This document shows, one piece after another, positions 1-7,975 of a stretch of 47,730 bases of DNA; within the stretch, counting starts at the first letter, position 1, and each line of letters begins with the position of its first letter. Location of the stretch: positions 1 through 47,730 of the forward strand of contig NZ_MWLN01000177.1 of assembly GCF_002198655.1 (NCBI RefSeq), given 5' to 3'. This stretch comes from Kineosporia sp. A_224. Lineage in GTDB: Bacteria; Actinomycetota; Actinomycetes; Actinomycetales; Kineosporiaceae. The position numbers and the translations under genes were made by a program. The notes under the pieces are model-generated. The model worked only from the letters and a program-made list of their open reading frames with translations, searched no databases and was not told where the DNA came from.

Positions 1-723
1 CGGGAGGGCGGGGACAACCTCCTCGCGATCGAGGACCTGCACGTCTACTACGGCAACATCGCCGCGGTGAAGGGCGTCAGCCTCCACGTCAAGCAGGGCG
101 AGATCGTCACCCTCATCGGCTCCAACGGTGCGGGCAAGTCGACGACGCTGCGGACCATCTCCGGCCTCCTGCGGCCGAAGAAGGGCACCCTGACCTACAA
201 CGGCCAGAACCTCGCGACGATGCGGGGCGACAAGATCGTCGCCGCCGGGATCTGCCAGTCGCCCGAGGGCCGGCGGATCTTCCCCCGCATGACCGTGGAG
301 GAGAACCTCGACCTCGGAGCGTTCCTGCGCAACGACAAGGCAGAGATCGCCTCCGACAAGGAGCGGGTGCTCGAGCTGTTCCCGCGCCTGCGGGAGCGGA
401 TCACGCAGAAGGCCGGGACGATGTCCGGCGGCGAGCAGCAGATGCTCGCCGTCGCCCGGGCCCTCATGGGCCAGCCGAAGCTCCTGCTCCTCGACGAGCC
501 GTCGATGGGTCTGGCGCCGGTGCTCGTCGACCTGATCTTCGACACGATCAAGACGATCCGGGACCAGGGCACGACCGTCCTGCTCGTCGAGCAGAACGCG
601 CTCGCCGCCCTGCGGGTCGCCGACTACGCCTACGTCCTGGAGTCCGGCGCCCTCAAGCTCACGGGCCCGGCCCGCGAGCTGGCGAAGAACGACGAGGTCG
701 TCAGCGCCTACCTCGGCGGCTGA
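1..723 (+). CDS. livF: Branched-chain amino acid ABC transporter ATP-binding protein (LivF-like), 5' partial
   Basis: This is the ATPase subunit of a LivFGHMK-type importer for branched-chain amino acids, acting on the cytoplasmic face of the membrane. The frame is open from the first base of the window, so the true start lies upstream; an internal GTG at 67 would cut into the first conserved strand (LLAIEDLHVYYGNIAAV). Visible motifs are Walker A GSNGAGKST, Q-loop region QSPEGRRIFP, ABC signature MSGGEQQ, Walker B LLLLDEP and the switch region LLVEQNA. The PEGRRIFPRMTVEENL stretch is typical of LivF rather than LivG. The rest of the transporter operon presumably lies just upstream of the window. 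A hairpin follows at 784-827. Confidence 0.93.
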   Translation, partial: REGGDNLLAIEDLHVYYGNIAAVKGVSLHVKQGEIVTLIGSNGAGKSTTLRTISGLLRPKKGTLTYNGQNLATMRGDKIVAAGICQSPEGRRIFPRMTVEENLDLGAFLRNDKAEIASDKERVLELFPRLRERITQKAGTMSGGEQQMLAVARALMGQPKLLLLDEPSMGLAPVLVDLIFDTIKTIRDQGTTVLLVEQNALAALRVADYAYVLESGALKLTGPARELAKNDEVVSAYLGG

Positions 724-783
724 GCGCGGCCTCGCAGCACCTGTTCCACACCCGTCACGGACGCCCCAGGCGTCACGGACGGT

Positions 784-827
784 GCCCGGAGGGCGTCCCG
801 GTCGAGGACCGGGGCGCCCTCCGGTGC
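784..827 (+). terminator. GC-rich hairpin after livF
   Basis: The left arm (785-803) and right arm (809-827) form a stem of about 18 bp around CGGAGGGCG / CGCCCTCCG, with a 5-nt loop and one wobble. It lies 60 nt after the livF stop. There is no clear T-run, as is usual in actinobacterial terminators. Confidence 0.6.
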
Positions 828-1081
828 GTCGGTGCGGACCGTCAGCGACCGGTCACCCGATCGGAGCAACCCCGAGCCCGATTCGTCACGCAGTGTGATG
901 GTGGGTGCCCGGATGCGACAACACCCTCCGGCCGGGGGAGTCCGTCCGGGGGTGCTTCTGACCGTTTCTGCAGAACGCTTCCGGACCGGTGGCGTGACGC
1001 TCTACGCTCAGCAGGGTCGTCCGGGGGAAGGTTCAGTGCCATCGCTGTCCGTAAGGACGGCACGAGGTCGAGGAGGCACGC
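828..1081. other. Intergenic region between livF and the GNAT gene
   Basis: There is no convincing gene here. It contains a 10-bp palindrome TTCTGCAGAA at 966-975, a weak -10-like TACGCT at 1003-1008, and an AGGAGG ribosome-binding site at 1070-1075 for the gene at 1082. The palindrome could be an operator, but nothing ties it to a known regulator. Confidence 0.4.
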
Positions 1082-1924
1082 GTGACCCGCGCACCCGTGG
1101 ACGTACGGCGGGCCGGCGTCGAAGACCTCGACGACCTGCTCCTGCTCTGGGGCCAGGCCCGGGACGAGGTCACGGGGACGACCCGTGCCGTCGCCGGCAC
1201 CGCGCCCGACCACCTCCGGCCGCGCCTGCGCGAGGCGCTCCAGGGGGACGACGTCCACGTCCTCGTCGCGCGGATCGACGGCGCCGCCGTCGGCTACGCG
1301 CTCCTGCGGGTCGCCCCGGTCTTCGCGATCACCGAAGGCCCGTGCCTGCACATCGAGCACCTCTTCGTGACGCCCGAGGCCCGCCGTCGGGGGGTCGCCA
1401 AGGGGCTGCTGTCCGGGGTCGCGTCCGTCGCGGAGCGCGCCGGTGCCGACCAGGTCCTCACGAGCGTCGCCCCCTCGGCCCGCGACACCCACCGCTTCCT
1501 CGCCCGGCTCGGGTTCAGCCCCTTCGTCGTCCGTCGCGTCGCGTCGACGGCGGTACTGCGCCGCAAGCTCGCGGGCGAGTCCCGCCGGGGCACCCTGGAC
1601 GACCTGCTCTCCCGCCGCCGGTCGCTCCGCGGGAAGGCCTCCTGGTCCTCCGCCCGCGCCTCGGCGAAGCAGGACGAGGCGGCCGCGGCCGCCGTCCGGG
1701 CCGGTCTGCCGCACCCGGCCGGCCCCGACGCCGCGGACCTGGGCCTCTCCGACCCGTGCCCGACCGCCCGTCTCGACCTGGACGCGATCTCGGTGCACGA
1801 CACCCACGACACGCTCGAGATGCCGGTCGTCACGGCCGACCTCGCGGACGCCCTCGAGCGCTCGTCCGAGGCCGGGCTGCGCTCGGTGTCGCTCGTCGAG
1901 AACGCGACGACCCAGCCCGCCTGA
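1082..1924 (+). CDS. GNAT-family N-acetyltransferase with C-terminal extension
   Basis: This is a predicted acetyl-CoA-dependent N-acetyltransferase of 280 aa. The GNAT fold spans about residues 5-165. The acetyl-CoA loop is visible as EARRRGVAKGLLSGV, following the strand HIEHLFV, and the domain ends with the typical RFLARLGFSPFVVRRV. Residues 165-280 form an extension rich in Arg, Ala and Asp that is not part of the GNAT fold and that I do not recognise. The GTG start is set by AGGAGG 6 nt upstream. The gene stands alone between the liv operon end and polA, so the substrate (protein, small molecule or antibiotic) cannot be inferred. Confidence 0.85.
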   Translation: MTRAPVDVRRAGVEDLDDLLLLWGQARDEVTGTTRAVAGTAPDHLRPRLREALQGDDVHVLVARIDGAAVGYALLRVAPVFAITEGPCLHIEHLFVTPEARRRGVAKGLLSGVASVAERAGADQVLTSVAPSARDTHRFLARLGFSPFVVRRVASTAVLRRKLAGESRRGTLDDLLSRRRSLRGKASWSSARASAKQDEAAAAAVRAGLPHPAGPDAADLGLSDPCPTARLDLDAISVHDTHDTLEMPVVTADLADALERSSEAGLRSVSLVENATTQPA

Positions 1925-1945
1925 GCCGACCTGACGCCGTCCGGC

Positions 1946-1967
1946 GCCGACCCGTGCGCCGGTCGGC
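1946..1967 (+). terminator. Hairpin between GNAT gene and polA
   Basis: A perfect 7-bp stem GCCGACC/GGTCGGC with an 8-nt loop lies 21 nt after the GNAT stop and just before the polA promoter. It is a possible factor-independent or pause terminator. Confidence 0.4.
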
Positions 1968-1989
1968 CCGGGTTGACGGTGGTGCGGCA

Positions 1990-1995
1990 TAGGGT
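1990..1995 (+). promoter_or_regulatory. -10 element of polA (leaderless start)
   Basis: TAGGGT ends 7 nt before the GTG at 2003. No Shine-Dalgarno precedes that GTG. The spacing places the transcription start on or next to the start codon, implying a leaderless polA mRNA. A TTGACG at 1973 is too close (11 nt) to serve as a normal -35. Confidence 0.5.
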
Positions 1996-2002
1996 GACCT
2001 GC

Positions 2003-4711
2003 GTGAGCCCGAAGACCGGCGCGCCCGAGCGCCACCGCCTGCTGCTCGTCGACGGCCACTCGATGGCCTACCGCGCGTTCTTCGCCCTGCCCGTGGAGAA
2101 CTTCTCCACGTCGACGGGGCAGGTCACGAACGCCGTCTACGGCTTCACGTCGATGCTCATCAACGTGCTGCGCGACGAGCAGCCGGACCACGTCGCCGTC
2201 GCGTTCGACGTCTCCCGCAAGACCTTCCGCAGCGAGCAGTACGCCGAGTACAAGGCGAACCGCAGCGCGTCGCCCGCCGAGTTCTCCGGGCAGGTCGCGC
2301 TCATCAAGGAGGTCCTCGCCGCGCTCCGGGTGCCGACCCTGGAGAAGGAGGGCTACGAGGCGGACGACATCATCGCGACGCTCACCAAGGAGGCCCGCCG
2401 GCAGGACTTCCAGGTCCTCATCAGCACCGGCGACCGGGACTCCCTCCAGCTCGTCGAGGACCATGTGACGGTGCTCTACCCCGTGCGCGGCGTCAGCGAG
2501 CTCATCCGGATGACGCCCGAGGTCGTCGAGGAGCGGTACGGCGTGCGGCCCGAGCGCTACCCGGACGTCGCGGCGCTCGTCGGGGAGAGCAGCGACAACC
2601 TCCCGGGCATCCCCGGGGTCGGCAACAAGACGGCCGCGAAGTGGCTCGCGACATACGGCGACCTCGACGGGATCGTCGCGCACGCCCCCGAGATCAAGGG
2701 CAAGGCGGGCGAGAGCCTGCGCGCCCACCTCGACGGCGTCCTGCGCAACCGCCGGCTCAACCGGCTCGTCGACGACCTCGAGCTGACGCTGCACGTGGAC
2801 GACCTCGCGGTGCAGGCGTGGGACCGCGACGAGGTGCACCAGGTCTTCGACGGCCTGGAGTTCCGGGTGCTGCGGGAGCGGCTCTTCTCGACGCTCGCGA
2901 CCCCCCAGCCGGAGGCCGACGGCGGGTTCGACGTCGACACCGAGCGGCTCGACGGCGCCGGCGTCAAGGAGTGGCTCGAGGCGCACGCCCAGGGCACGGT
3001 CGGCGTCGCCGTCGTGGGCCACTGGGCCCAGGGCCGCGGTGACGCGCGCGGCGTCGCGCTGGCCGCCTCGGACGGCGCCGCCGGCTACGTCGACCTCGTG
3101 GACGCCGACGAGCAGGCCCAGTCGGCGCTGGCCGCGTGGCTCGCGGACCCGGCAGCCCCCAAGGCCTTCCACGACGTCAAGGGCCCGCTCGTCGCGCTCG
3201 CGTCCCGGGGCCTGCCCCTGCGTGGCGTCGTGAGCGACACGGCCCTCGCCGAGTACCTGTGCCGCCCCGACCAGCGGCTGTTCGACCTCTCGGACCTCGT
3301 CCTGCGTCACCTCGGCCGTGAGCTGCGCGCCGAGGTCGGGGTGCCGGTCGAGGAGCCCGCGCAGCTCACCCTCGAGATGGAGGAGGCACCGGGCGGCCCC
3401 GACGAGGCGGAGACCGCGATGGTGCGGGCCCGCGCCGTCCTCGAGCTCTCCGAGAAGCTCGGCGCGGAGCTGCTCGACAAGGGCGGGCTCGCGCTCCTCG
3501 ACGGCGTCGAGCTCCCGCTCGTCGACGTGCTCGCGCGGATGGAGCAGGCCGGCATCGCGGTCGACACCCAGGGCCTGGCCGACCTCGAGGCGTACTTCGC
3601 CGCCGAGGTCCAGGCCGCCGCGAAGGAGGCCTTCACCCACATCGAGGCCGAGATCAACCTCGGTTCGCCCAAGCAGCTGCAGGTCGTGCTCTTCGAGCAG
3701 CTGGGGATGCCCAAGACGAAGAAGACGAAGACGGGCTGGACGACGGACGCCGAGGCCCTCGCGGACCTCTACGCGAAGACCGAGCACCCGTTCCTGCTCC
3801 ACCTGCTCCGGCACCGGGACGCGTCGAAGCTGCGGGTCACCGTCGAGGGGCTCATCCGCTCGGTCGCGGACGACGGCCGGATCCACACGACGTACCAGCA
3901 GAACATCGCGGCGACGGGTCGGCTGTCGAGCACCGATCCGAACCTGCAGAACATCCCGATCCGCACCGACGAGGGCCGGCGCATCCGGGAGACGTTCGTC
4001 GTCGGCGCCGGCTACGAGTGCCTGCTCACCGCGGACTACTCGCAGATCGAGATGCGGATCATGGCGCACCTGTCCAGGGACGAGGGCCTCATCGAGGCCT
4101 TCCTCACGGGGGAGGACCTGCACCGCTTCGTCGGCTCCCGGGTCTTCTCGGTGGAGCCGGCCGAGGTCACGCCCGCGATGCGCAGCAAGATCAAGGCGAT
4201 GTCGTACGGGCTGGCGTACGGCCTGTCCGCGTTCGGTCTGTCCCGGCAGCTGGCGATCCCGCCGGCCGAGGCACGCACGCTCATGGAGGACTACTTCGAC
4301 CGCTTCGGCGGCGTCCGGGACTACCTCCAGAGCATCGTCGCCGAGGCCCGCCGCACCGGGTACACCGAGACGATCCTCGGCCGCCGGCGCTACCTGCCGG
4401 ACCTCACGAGCGACAACCGCCAGCGCCGCGAGGCCGCCGAGCGGATGGCCCTCAACGCCCCGATCCAGGGCTCCGCCGCGGACATCATCAAGGTCGCGAT
4501 GCTCCGGGTCGACGCCGCGCTGCGCGAGGCCGGGCTCACGACCCGGCTGCTCCTGCAGGTGCACGACGAGCTCGTGCTCGAGGTGGCCGCGGGGGAGCGC
4601 GAAGAGGTCGAGCGACTCGTCCGGGCCGCCATGGGCGGCGCCGCCGAGCTGTCCGTGCCGCTCGAGGTGTCGGTCGGTGCGGGGCGGTCCTGGCACGAGG
4701 CGGGGCACTGA
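2003..4711 (+). CDS. polA: DNA polymerase I
   Basis: This is the repair and Okazaki-fragment-maturation polymerase, 902 aa. The N-terminal 5'-3' nuclease (about 1-300) shows LLLVDGHSMAYRAFFAL, YEADDIIATL and GDRDSLQL. The middle proofreading-like domain has lost the acidic DEDD residues (for example VGVAVVGHW in place of the first acidic motif) and should be inactive. The polymerase domain carries motif A DYSQIEMRIMAH, motif B KAMSYGLAYG and motif C LLLQVHDELVLEV. Motif B has Tyr where E. coli has Phe762, as in other actinobacterial PolA. GTG 2003 was chosen over TTG 1973 because the -10 box lies just upstream of 2003. Ten bases separate its stop from the convergent flippase gene. Confidence 0.97.
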   Translation: MSPKTGAPERHRLLLVDGHSMAYRAFFALPVENFSTSTGQVTNAVYGFTSMLINVLRDEQPDHVAVAFDVSRKTFRSEQYAEYKANRSASPAEFSGQVALIKEVLAALRVPTLEKEGYEADDIIATLTKEARRQDFQVLISTGDRDSLQLVEDHVTVLYPVRGVSELIRMTPEVVEERYGVRPERYPDVAALVGESSDNLPGIPGVGNKTAAKWLATYGDLDGIVAHAPEIKGKAGESLRAHLDGVLRNRRLNRLVDDLELTLHVDDLAVQAWDRDEVHQVFDGLEFRVLRERLFSTLATPQPEADGGFDVDTERLDGAGVKEWLEAHAQGTVGVAVVGHWAQGRGDARGVALAASDGAAGYVDLVDADEQAQSALAAWLADPAAPKAFHDVKGPLVALASRGLPLRGVVSDTALAEYLCRPDQRLFDLSDLVLRHLGRELRAEVGVPVEEPAQLTLEMEEAPGGPDEAETAMVRARAVLELSEKLGAELLDKGGLALLDGVELPLVDVLARMEQAGIAVDTQGLADLEAYFAAEVQAAAKEAFTHIEAEINLGSPKQLQVVLFEQLGMPKTKKTKTGWTTDAEALADLYAKTEHPFLLHLLRHRDASKLRVTVEGLIRSVADDGRIHTTYQQNIAATGRLSSTDPNLQNIPIRTDEGRRIRETFVVGAGYECLLTADYSQIEMRIMAHLSRDEGLIEAFLTGEDLHRFVGSRVFSVEPAEVTPAMRSKIKAMSYGLAYGLSAFGLSRQLAIPPAEARTLMEDYFDRFGGVRDYLQSIVAEARRTGYTETILGRRRYLPDLTSDNRQRREAAERMALNAPIQGSAADIIKVAMLRVDAALREAGLTTRLLLQVHDELVLEVAAGEREEVERLVRAAMGGAAELSVPLEVSVGAGRSWHEAGH

Positions 4712-4721
4712 CGGCGAGGGC

Positions 4722-5996
4722 TCAGCCGCCGGTCACCGCCGGTGCGTGCTCCCGGCCCCGGCGGAACGCCGCCCGCTCGACGACCAGACCGATGCCGACG
4801 AGCACGAGGGTCGCGGCCAGCGCCCGCGCGGCGACCCCCGCGACGGTCGGCGCGGGGTCGAGCAGCACGGCGACGGCGAGTCCTGCGATGCACAGCCACG
4901 CGGCGGCCCCGATCGTCCGGTCGCCCACGGCCAGCCGCGCGTAGAGCAGCACCTGCGCGACGGCGAGCGCGCCGCCGAGCGCGGCGAACAGCCACAGGTC
5001 CGGGCCGAGCGGGCGGTAGGCCTCGCCCGCCACGAGCGTGACGAGCGGGCCGCCGAGCGCCAGCGTCGCGACGACCGCGCCCGCTCCGACCGCGGTGCAG
5101 ATGCCCACGGCGCCCACGACCGCCCGGGCCCGCCGGTCGGGCTGGGCCATCCGCGGGTAGAGCAGCGTCGAGACGAACTGCGGTGCCCAGAAGGCGCCCT
5201 TGGCGAAGAGCGCACCGACGGCGTAGGAACCCGACGCGGCGGGGTCGAGCACGTGCCGGGCGAGCAGGAGGTCGACGTTCGCCAGCGTCAGCAGGCCGGC
5301 CGTCGTCACCGCGGCGCCGGCCAGCGGGCCGCGCAGCCGGGCCGCCGCGGCGCGTGCGGCGGGCCCGAACAGCTGCAGCGGCTCGCCGACGAGGCGCAGG
5401 GCGACGAGCGCGGCGACCGCCGTCCCGGCGGCGACGAACCCCATGAGTGCGGTCACCCCGGTGCCGGTGACGGCCTCGACGGCACCGCCGAGCGGGCGGG
5501 CGGCGGCCGCGAGGACGAGCACCGCCGAGAGCGCGAGGAACCGCTCCCGGCCCTGGAGCAGCCCCTGCGCGGCGAAGACGACGGTCGCCGGGAGCAGCCA
5601 CGCGCCGACGAGCAGCGCGGCCCACGGCCCGTCGAGGCGCAGGAACCGCTCGAGCGCCGGGGCGGCGACGGCGACGACGACGCAGAGCAGGAGCCCCGTC
5701 TCCACGGCGACCCGGACAGCGGCCCCGGGCGGGACGGCGTCGACGTGCGGGGCGTCGTCCTGCGCCCGGTCCGGCGCACCCGCGACCGCGCGGGCGACGA
5801 CGAGCTGCAGCGCGACCGCCGGCACCATGCCGATGACCGCGAGGTTGAGCAGGGCGCCGGCCGCACCGAGGTCCTGCGCGGGCAGCGACCGGGTGAGCAG
5901 CAGGACGAGGGCGTAGCCGAGCAGGTTGGCGACCGTCGTCGCGGCTGCGAGGACGACCGCGGAGCGGGTCAGGGAGGCTGCCCGTCGCGACGTCAC
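4722..5996 (-). CDS. Polysaccharide flippase-like membrane protein (MOP/Wzx-type)
   Basis: A protein of about 424 aa with some 12 hydrophobic segments. It begins VTSRRAASLTRSAVVLAAATTV and continues with a pattern typical of polysaccharide/O-antigen flippases (LLGYALVLLLTRSLPAQDLGA). Such proteins move lipid-linked glycans across the membrane. The start is GTG 5996: a minus-strand TACGGT ends 6 nt upstream and there is no Shine-Dalgarno, a leaderless arrangement. An ATG further upstream (near 6064) would add Arg/Pro-rich residues and is less likely. It is divergent from the GT-C-like gene at 6104 and convergent with polA. The assignment to the MOP superfamily rests on overall topology, not on a signature residue. 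Confidence 0.75.
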   Translation of the reverse strand: MTSRRAASLTRSAVVLAAATTVANLLGYALVLLLTRSLPAQDLGAAGALLNLAVIGMVPAVALQLVVARAVAGAPDRAQDDAPHVDAVPPGAAVRVAVETGLLLCVVVAVAAPALERFLRLDGPWAALLVGAWLLPATVVFAAQGLLQGRERFLALSAVLVLAAAARPLGGAVEAVTGTGVTALMGFVAAGTAVAALVALRLVGEPLQLFGPAARAAAARLRGPLAGAAVTTAGLLTLANVDLLLARHVLDPAASGSYAVGALFAKGAFWAPQFVSTLLYPRMAQPDRRARAVVGAVGICTAVGAGAVVATLALGGPLVTLVAGEAYRPLGPDLWLFAALGGALAVAQVLLYARLAVGDRTIGAAAWLCIAGLAVAVLLDPAPTVAGVAARALAATLVLVGIGLVVERAAFRRGREHAPAVTGG

Positions 5997-6002
5997 CGGC
6001 GC

Positions 6003-6008
6003 ACCGTA
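6003..6008 (-). promoter_or_regulatory. -10 element of the flippase gene (leaderless)
   Basis: Read leftward, TACGGT is followed by six bases and then the GTG start at 5996. The same hexamer and spacing recur before uvrB and before the gene ending at 40364. Confidence 0.5.
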
Positions 6009-6062
6009 GTCGCCGCACGCCCGGTCGCGCAGGCGGGCCCGGGCCGGGTCGCCCGGCCGGGC

Positions 6063-6068
6063 CATACT
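6063..6068 (+). promoter_or_regulatory. -10-like element upstream of the GT-C-like gene
   Basis: CATACT ends 6 nt before a GTG at 6075 that opens a 10-codon frame. It would give a leaderless transcript starting at that GTG. It is divergent from the flippase promoter about 60 bp away. Confidence 0.35.
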
Positions 6069-6074
6069 GGCGCC

Positions 6075-6107
6075 GTGCAGCAGCGACCCCCGGCCCGTCC
6101 GGCATGA
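6075..6107 (+). CDS. Possible 10-codon leader peptide coupled to the membrane protein at 6104
   Basis: The frame reads VQQRPPARPA and its TGA overlaps the ATG of the next gene (ATGA, 6104-6107). A -10-like CATACT lies 6 nt upstream of its GTG. The ATG at 6104 has no Shine-Dalgarno of its own, so translation could depend on this leader by termination-reinitiation. This is inferred from layout alone; the three consecutive Pro/Arg clusters could be chance in GC-rich DNA. Confidence 0.3.
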   Translation: MQQRPPARPA

Positions 6108-7945
6108 GCCGGTGGGCACCCGCGGGGCCGGCGACGGGCGAGGTCGTGGCGGCGGCGGCGGTCGGGGCGGTCGTGCTCGGACCGGCCCTGCGGCCCGGCT
6201 ACCTGCTCCGGTACGACCTCGTGTCCGTCCCCGGGCCGGTGCTCGGTGACGACGCGCTGGGGCTCGGGGACCGGCTGCCGCGCGCCGTCCCCTGGGACGC
6301 CGTCGTCGCGGTCATCGCCCGGCTCCTGCCCGACGCGGTCGTCACCCAGGTCCTCGCCCTCCTCGCGCTCACGGCGGCCGGTGCCGGCGCCGCCCGGCTC
6401 GCGCGGGCCGCCGGGCCCGGCCGCTGGGTCGCCCTGCTCGTCGCGGTGTGGAACCCGTTCGTCCTCGAGCAGCTCGCCATCGGCCACGTCCCGCACCTGC
6501 TCGGCTATGCGGCGGTGCCGTGGGTCGCCGTCGGCGCCCACGGCCTCGTGACCGGCCGGGCCGGGGCGTGGCCGACCCTGGCCGGGGCCTGCGTCGCGGG
6601 ATCGGTCACCCCGGGCGGCGGGCTGCTGTGCGTCGGGACGGCGCTCGCCGTCGTGGCGGCCGGGGCAGCGGGTGGTGCCCTGCGACGGGCGCCCGGCCGC
6701 GGCGGAGCGGGGGCCGCCGTGCTCACGGCACTGGTCACCCAGCTGCCCTGGGTGGTCGCGGGCCGGCTGCACCCGGCGCTCGCCGCCCCGCCGGCCGAGG
6801 CCGTCGACGCGTTCGCGACCCGCGCCGAGACGGCCGCGGGCGTCGTCGTCGACGTGCTGGGTCTCGGCGGGCTGTGGGCGCCGGGTCCGTTGCCGGCGAG
6901 CCGGACGACGTCGCTCGCGCTCGCCTCGACCGTCGTCCTTCTCGGTCTCGCCGCCGCCGGGCTGCCGGGCCTGCTCCGGCAGGTGCGTCAGGAGGAGCCC
7001 CGTTCCGGCGCGGTGGCCGGTCCGGGGGACCGGTTCCCGCTCGTCGTGGCCGGCGCCGCCCTCGTCGCGGCGGGCTACCTCGTCGCCCTGCTGCCGCACC
7101 TGCCCGGCGGCCGGGACCTGCTGCTGCTGATCGCGCGGGGCGTCCCCGGTGGCGGGCTGCTCCGCGACGGGCATCGCTGGCTCGCCTGGCCCGCGGTCGG
7201 GGTCGCCGTCCTCGCAGGCTTCGGTGCGGCGGCGCTCGCGGACTCCGTCGGACGGCGCAGCCGCGGGGCGGTCCCGGCGCTCCCGGTGCTCGTGCTCGTC
7301 GCCTCGGCCGTCGTGGCGGTAGCCCCCGACCTCGCCCTCGGGCTCGGCGGCCGGCTGGTGCCCGTGACCTACCCGCGGGACTGGGCGCGGGTGCGGGCCG
7401 CGCTCGACGCCGCCGACGCACGCGGCGGGCCGGACCGGGTGCTCGTCCTGCCCTGGCAGCCGTTCCGGCGCTTCGCCTGGTCGGGTCCCGCGCCGGTGCT
7501 CGACCCGGCCTCGCGGATGCTGCCGAGACCCGCGCTCGTCGACGACGCGCTGAGCGTGGGCGGCACTCGGCTGCCCGCGGAGGGGGCCGGCGCCCGGGCC
7601 GTGGCCGCCGGTCTCGAGGACGGCGTCCTCACGGCCGACGAGCTCGGCCGGCTCGGGGTCGGCTGGGTGCTCGTGGAACGCGGCACCCCGGGCCGGGTGC
7701 CCGTGCTGCCCGCCGCCCCGCTCGTCCGGACCGTCGTCGACGGGCCCGACGCGCTGCTCCTGCGGGTGGCCGCACAGCCGGCGGGCACGTCGTCCGGGCC
7801 GGGGCCCGTCCTGCCCGCCGGACCGACCGACGGACGGCGACGCACGGTGACCGCGGCGCACCTGATCTACGGGCTCGTCGGCGTCCTGGCCGCTGTCGGT
7901 CAGCTCCGGCGGGGCCTGCGCGGTGCGGCCTCCCGGAAGCGGTGA
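6104..7945 (+). CDS. Multi-pass membrane protein, GT-C-like (Rv0226c-type)
   Basis: A 613-aa integral membrane protein with about 10-12 hydrophobic segments. The conserved stretch WNPFVLEQLAIGHVPHLLGY (about residues 115-135) is the pattern found in actinobacterial membrane proteins of the AftD neighbourhood. The architecture (N-terminal acidic loop RYDLVSVPGPVLGDD after the first helix, many helices, then a soluble C-terminal part from about residue 420) is that of a lipid-linked-sugar-dependent glycosyltransferase of GT-C fold, but no catalytic residue can be fixed by eye. It sits beside DUF2613 and GT4 genes, as a comparable protein does in mycobacteria. Role in envelope glycan assembly is inferred from context. 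Confidence 0.65.
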   Translation: MSRWAPAGPATGEVVAAAAVGAVVLGPALRPGYLLRYDLVSVPGPVLGDDALGLGDRLPRAVPWDAVVAVIARLLPDAVVTQVLALLALTAAGAGAARLARAAGPGRWVALLVAVWNPFVLEQLAIGHVPHLLGYAAVPWVAVGAHGLVTGRAGAWPTLAGACVAGSVTPGGGLLCVGTALAVVAAGAAGGALRRAPGRGGAGAAVLTALVTQLPWVVAGRLHPALAAPPAEAVDAFATRAETAAGVVVDVLGLGGLWAPGPLPASRTTSLALASTVVLLGLAAAGLPGLLRQVRQEEPRSGAVAGPGDRFPLVVAGAALVAAGYLVALLPHLPGGRDLLLLIARGVPGGGLLRDGHRWLAWPAVGVAVLAGFGAAALADSVGRRSRGAVPALPVLVLVASAVVAVAPDLALGLGGRLVPVTYPRDWARVRAALDAADARGGPDRVLVLPWQPFRRFAWSGPAPVLDPASRMLPRPALVDDALSVGGTRLPAEGAGARAVAAGLEDGVLTADELGRLGVGWVLVERGTPGRVPVLPAAPLVRTVVDGPDALLLRVAAQPAGTSSGPGPVLPAGPTDGRRRTVTAAHLIYGLVGVLAAVGQLRRGLRGAASRKR

Positions 7946-7953
7946 CCGGCTGC

Positions 7954-7959
7954 TACTCT
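7954..7959 (+). promoter_or_regulatory. -10-like element of the DUF2613 gene
   Basis: TACTCT lies 40 nt upstream of the ATG at 8000, leaving room for a short leader with the GGAGG ribosome-binding site at 7991-7995. Confidence 0.35.
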
Positions 7960-7975
7960 CCGCGGGACGCAGAAG

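Noticed and set aside
842-4708. A 1288-codon open frame on the minus strand opposite polA
   Set aside because: Its product is Arg/Val/Glu low-complexity sequence, with no domain. It mirrors polA codon usage and the opposite strand has a perfect polymerase.
3318-6107. Long plus-strand frame from the end of polA across the flippase gene
   Set aside because: Ser/Arg-rich shadow sequence in a different frame from polA; the flippase on the other strand has coherent membrane helices.
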